From assembly GCF_900111775.1 (NCBI RefSeq), contig NZ_FOJJ01000034.1, forward strand, positions 62,001 through 126,000: a DNA stretch of 64,000 bases, read 5' to 3'. The notes under the pieces are model-generated. The model did not search any database and was not told the origin of the DNA. It worked only from the letters and a program-made list of their open reading frames with translations. This DNA comes from Desulfuromonas acetexigens. Its GTDB lineage: Bacteria > Desulfobacterota > Desulfuromonadia > Desulfuromonadales > Trichloromonadaceae. The stretch's first letter is position 1. Each line of letters opens with the position of its first letter. Both the position numbers and the translations under genes were made by a program. Positions 61,872 to 64,000 of the stretch are shown one piece after another.

Positions 61872-63290
61872 ATGAGCAGACCGGTAACGGATCAGCCGCG
61901 ACCGAAGCGGATTCGTCACGCCACCCTCGTTGCGGCACTATGGCTTGCGGCCCTCGCCGTACCCGTCTGGGCCGGCCCTTATGGGGATTCGGCGCACGGT
62001 GATACGGTGAACGGCGTCGCGCGTATCGGCCTGGCTTCCCCGGGGCCCTATGTCGTCGGCAACTGCGCCCATTGTCATGAGCAGCATGCCAGTATGGGCG
62101 GCGTTGAGCCTACGCCCGTGTCGGGGAGTCCTTCCCCCTTCGCCCTCTTTTCCCCGGGCTTTGATTCGAGTCGGCGCTATAAGCCTTATCAGACCACGGA
62201 TGTCATGTGTTTCGGTTGCCACGCCGCCACCGGTTCCCAACAGGCGCCGGGCGGCTCTCTACTCAATTACGATTACGCCAGGGCATTTGCCGGTTATGAC
62301 ACCGGCGGTCCCTCCGGTATTCTCGAAGCCTTTAATCAAAATCTGGCCGGTTCCGACGCGTCCTACCACAACCTTTACGATGTCTGGAGCTATGCCAAGC
62401 GTTTCCCCTATTTCAAGGACGCTTCGGCCCCTTGCGACGCCTGTCACAATCCCCATCGTGCCCGCCGCAACCGGGAATTCCCACAGAACCCCGAATACAC
62501 CGCTCTCTCGCGACCGACCGAACATGAAAGCCTGTGGGGGGATGGGGCGGAGGAACGGATGAGCGCCTATGGCGGCAGTTATCAAGCGCCGCTCTATTTC
62601 GGCTCGCACATGACCTATGAGCCGGGTGGGGTCGGCGAAATCGGTGCCGACGGCTCTCAAACCCCCAACTATGTGACCTATTGCAACGATTGCCACGGGG
62701 ATCGAATTCGCAGCACCACCCTGGCCCGGGACGTGACCGCCATCGACTGGAAGACCGGCGGTGGTGATTCCGTCGGTTCCGGAGACAAACATGGATACAA
62801 TGGTTTCACCGGCTCCATCTTCATGAAAAAGCCTTTTGACAAAGTTGCCGTGCCGGCGGGGGGTTATGTTCTGTCCTGCATGGACTGTCACGAAGCGCAC
62901 GGTTCCCCCAATGCCTATCTGGTGCGACGCTCCGTCAATGGCGAGGCGCTGGATGGCGTCTTCGCTCAGGATCCCTCAGGCAAGTCCTGGGCCTATCTCT
63001 GTGGCCGCTGTCATCAGGACGATTACCAGCAGGGCGGCGATCTCAATCAGGTCAATCGCTGGCGCACCGTGCATCACGGCGGCACGGGCACGATCGGCTC
63101 GGATGTCCCCTACCAGACGGGCGGGGGAGGCAATTGCGTCAACTGCCACGAATGGAGCTCCGGTCCCCAGCCGATCGGCTGCGGCTACTGCCATTTCCAC
63201 GGCTCTTACTGCGACAGTACCCACCCCGGAACCCTGCCCAACGGCAAAACCATTCCCGCACCCATCGGCGGTGTTCGACGGACGTTTTGA
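61872..63290 (+). CDS. Exported 8-heme c-type cytochrome
   Basis: A 472-residue protein with a signal peptide (VAALWLAALAVPVWAG) and eight CXXCH motifs (CAHCH, CFGCH, CDACH, CNDCH, CMDCH, CGRCH, CVNCH, CGYCH). Heme sites lie far apart between Gly/Tyr-rich stretches, as in the preceding cytochrome. The mature start GPYGDSAHGDTVNGVARIG is typical of secreted Geobacter cytochromes. ATG 61872 follows GAGGCGAG. It is coexpressed with its smaller neighbour, ten bases upstream. Confidence 0.92.
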   Translation: MSRPVTDQPRPKRIRHATLVAALWLAALAVPVWAGPYGDSAHGDTVNGVARIGLASPGPYVVGNCAHCHEQHASMGGVEPTPVSGSPSPFALFSPGFDSSRRYKPYQTTDVMCFGCHAATGSQQAPGGSLLNYDYARAFAGYDTGGPSGILEAFNQNLAGSDASYHNLYDVWSYAKRFPYFKDASAPCDACHNPHRARRNREFPQNPEYTALSRPTEHESLWGDGAEERMSAYGGSYQAPLYFGSHMTYEPGGVGEIGADGSQTPNYVTYCNDCHGDRIRSTTLARDVTAIDWKTGGGDSVGSGDKHGYNGFTGSIFMKKPFDKVAVPAGGYVLSCMDCHEAHGSPNAYLVRRSVNGEALDGVFAQDPSGKSWAYLCGRCHQDDYQQGGDLNQVNRWRTVHHGGTGTIGSDVPYQTGGGGNCVNCHEWSSGPQPIGCGYCHFHGSYCDSTHPGTLPNGKTIPAPIGGVRRTF

Positions 63291-63322
63291 CGGCGATTAA
63301 TCACTCAGGCGAGGCGCAGGAT

Positions 63323-64000
63323 ATGTTCTTTAAACCCGGATTTTCGACCTTTCTTTGCCTGCTGCTTTTTGGTTTTCTGCTCAGCGGATGCGCCGGTGGC
63401 ACAGCGGTGGGGCGCACGGCCCCCCGTGTGACGGCGGACCAGTCCCTGGTTTCGCTCTATCTGTCCACCACTGGAGTTTCTACGGAAAAGATCGAGTTGA
63501 CGATCGAGGGCCTCGCTCTTCTCATTGGGGATGTCTGGATCGACCTTCCGGCCGAGGCGCAACGGCTGCAACGGCGAAAACTTGAAGGGCGGCAGTTGCT
63601 CCTTGGGGTTGGCGCTTTTCCCGTCGGCGAGTGCCGGCGCTTGCGTTTCAATGTGAAAGAGGTTCGCGTCGGCGGACAGGGGGGGCCGCAGGTTTCCGAT
63701 CAGGCCGTGGAACTCCCTTTGTCCCGACCGTTGACCTTGAACGGGTCGGGCAGTACTTGCCTCTTTGTCGACTGGCAGCTGCAGCCGTCCCAGCTCGGGG
63801 AAGCCCCTTTTGTGCCCCGCTTTTCCGCTCATGGGCAAGAGCTTCCGCTGGGACAGGATCTGGCCTATGTCGTCTGTGACGACATCAACACCCTGTATCT
63901 GCTGCGCACGGATACCAACTTTGTCACTGCGGCGCTGGGCCTACCGGGGCCCCTCGGGGAACTGGCGGTCGACAGCCGCAGGCGGCGCTTGTATGTCCTG
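63323..64000 (+). CDS. Surface lipoprotein with propeller-like region (3' partial)
   Basis: The frame opens at ATG 63323 and runs off the window without a stop, so at least 226 residues are present. Lipobox LLSGCAGG marks a lipoprotein. Residues about 40-150 form a beta-rich domain (SLVSLYLSTTGVSTEKIELT, CRRLRFNVKEVRVGG); from about 180 on, LYLLRTDTNFVTAALGLPG and LAVDSRRRRLYVL look like the first propeller blades. It continues the cytochrome operon, 33 bases after the 8-heme gene. Confidence 0.8.
   Translation, partial: MFFKPGFSTFLCLLLFGFLLSGCAGGTAVGRTAPRVTADQSLVSLYLSTTGVSTEKIELTIEGLALLIGDVWIDLPAEAQRLQRRKLEGRQLLLGVGAFPVGECRRLRFNVKEVRVGGQGGPQVSDQAVELPLSRPLTLNGSGSTCLFVDWQLQPSQLGEAPFVPRFSAHGQELPLGQDLAYVVCDDINTLYLLRTDTNFVTAALGLPGPLGELAVDSRRRRLYVL

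Overview
The window looks like chromosomal DNA of a Desulfuromonadia (Geobacter/Desulfuromonas-type) bacterium. It is GC-rich, with a dense set of exported multiheme c-type cytochromes, NHL propellers, cysteine-cluster and PilZ proteins, an in-frame UGA selenoprotein and many radical-SAM/Fe-S proteins. This assignment is inference from gene content; no rRNA is present to confirm it.

Region 1 (1-10.3 kb) is a translationally coupled type I restriction-modification operon: hsdM (5' end outside the window), a YhcG-type PD-(D/E)XK nuclease, a REP-associated tyrosine transposase (RAYT) inserted at the start of hsdS, hsdS, a small protein plus zeta-toxin-like kinase pair behind its own AT-rich promoter, hsdR, and a YgjP-type metallopeptidase. 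Palindromic REP units lie inside the RAYT frame and, in decayed form, inside hsdR. An MFS transporter, a tautomerase and a TacAT-like DUF1778/GNAT toxin-antitoxin pair follow (10.3-12.7 kb).

Region 2 (12.7-23.5 kb) is the most unusual metabolic locus. A leftward run encodes a Tat-exported ModA-like binding protein, a NapH-like membrane ferredoxin, a NifB-like radical SAM enzyme, a CCG-domain Fe-S protein, a DUF3047 protein, a 1034-residue fusion (radical SAM + ArsM-like methyltransferase + zinc ribbons + DUF5714) and a TVP38 membrane protein. Diverging from it are an ArsR-family regulator, thioredoxin reductase, a 75-residue SelW/Rdx-type selenoprotein hidden by its in-frame UGA, and a second methyltransferase. 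A 12-bp perfect palindrome sits between the two arms. The set suggests metal/metalloid- or redox-responsive chemistry with no obvious described counterpart.

Region 3 (23.5-40.6 kb) is mostly housekeeping and envelope: a four-S1-domain protein, YkgJ, PilZ, DUF2784, FecR/OmpA/RlpA, a YdbL-YdbH lipid-transport pair, MltG and PlsY, DUF481, DUF3300, a Na+/Ca2+ antiporter, a SecF without adjacent SecD, and UV endonuclease UvsE.

Region 4 (40.6-47.5 kb) is a rightward membrane-lipid/stress operon: chalcone-isomerase-like protein, flavin split barrel, DUF1295, DUF2177, a flavin amine oxidase broken by one extra C in a C7 tract, DUF1365, cyclopropane-fatty-acid-synthase-like methyltransferase, lipocalin, DUF2878. 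Terminators and tRNA-Pro(CGG) follow.

Region 5 (47.9-64 kb) begins at a near-consensus sigma-70 promoter and runs unbroken to the window end. It encodes an NHL-SPOR protein, a 12-heme cytochrome, a 714-residue outer-membrane barrel, three CsgG/GNA1162-like proteins, a PpiC/SurA-like foldase, 26-, 16-, 5(+1)- and 8-heme cytochromes, a second propeller and a surface lipoprotein cut by the window end. It reads as a self-contained extracellular electron-transfer conduit or filament system with its own secretion and folding factors, carrying 67 canonical CXXCH motifs.
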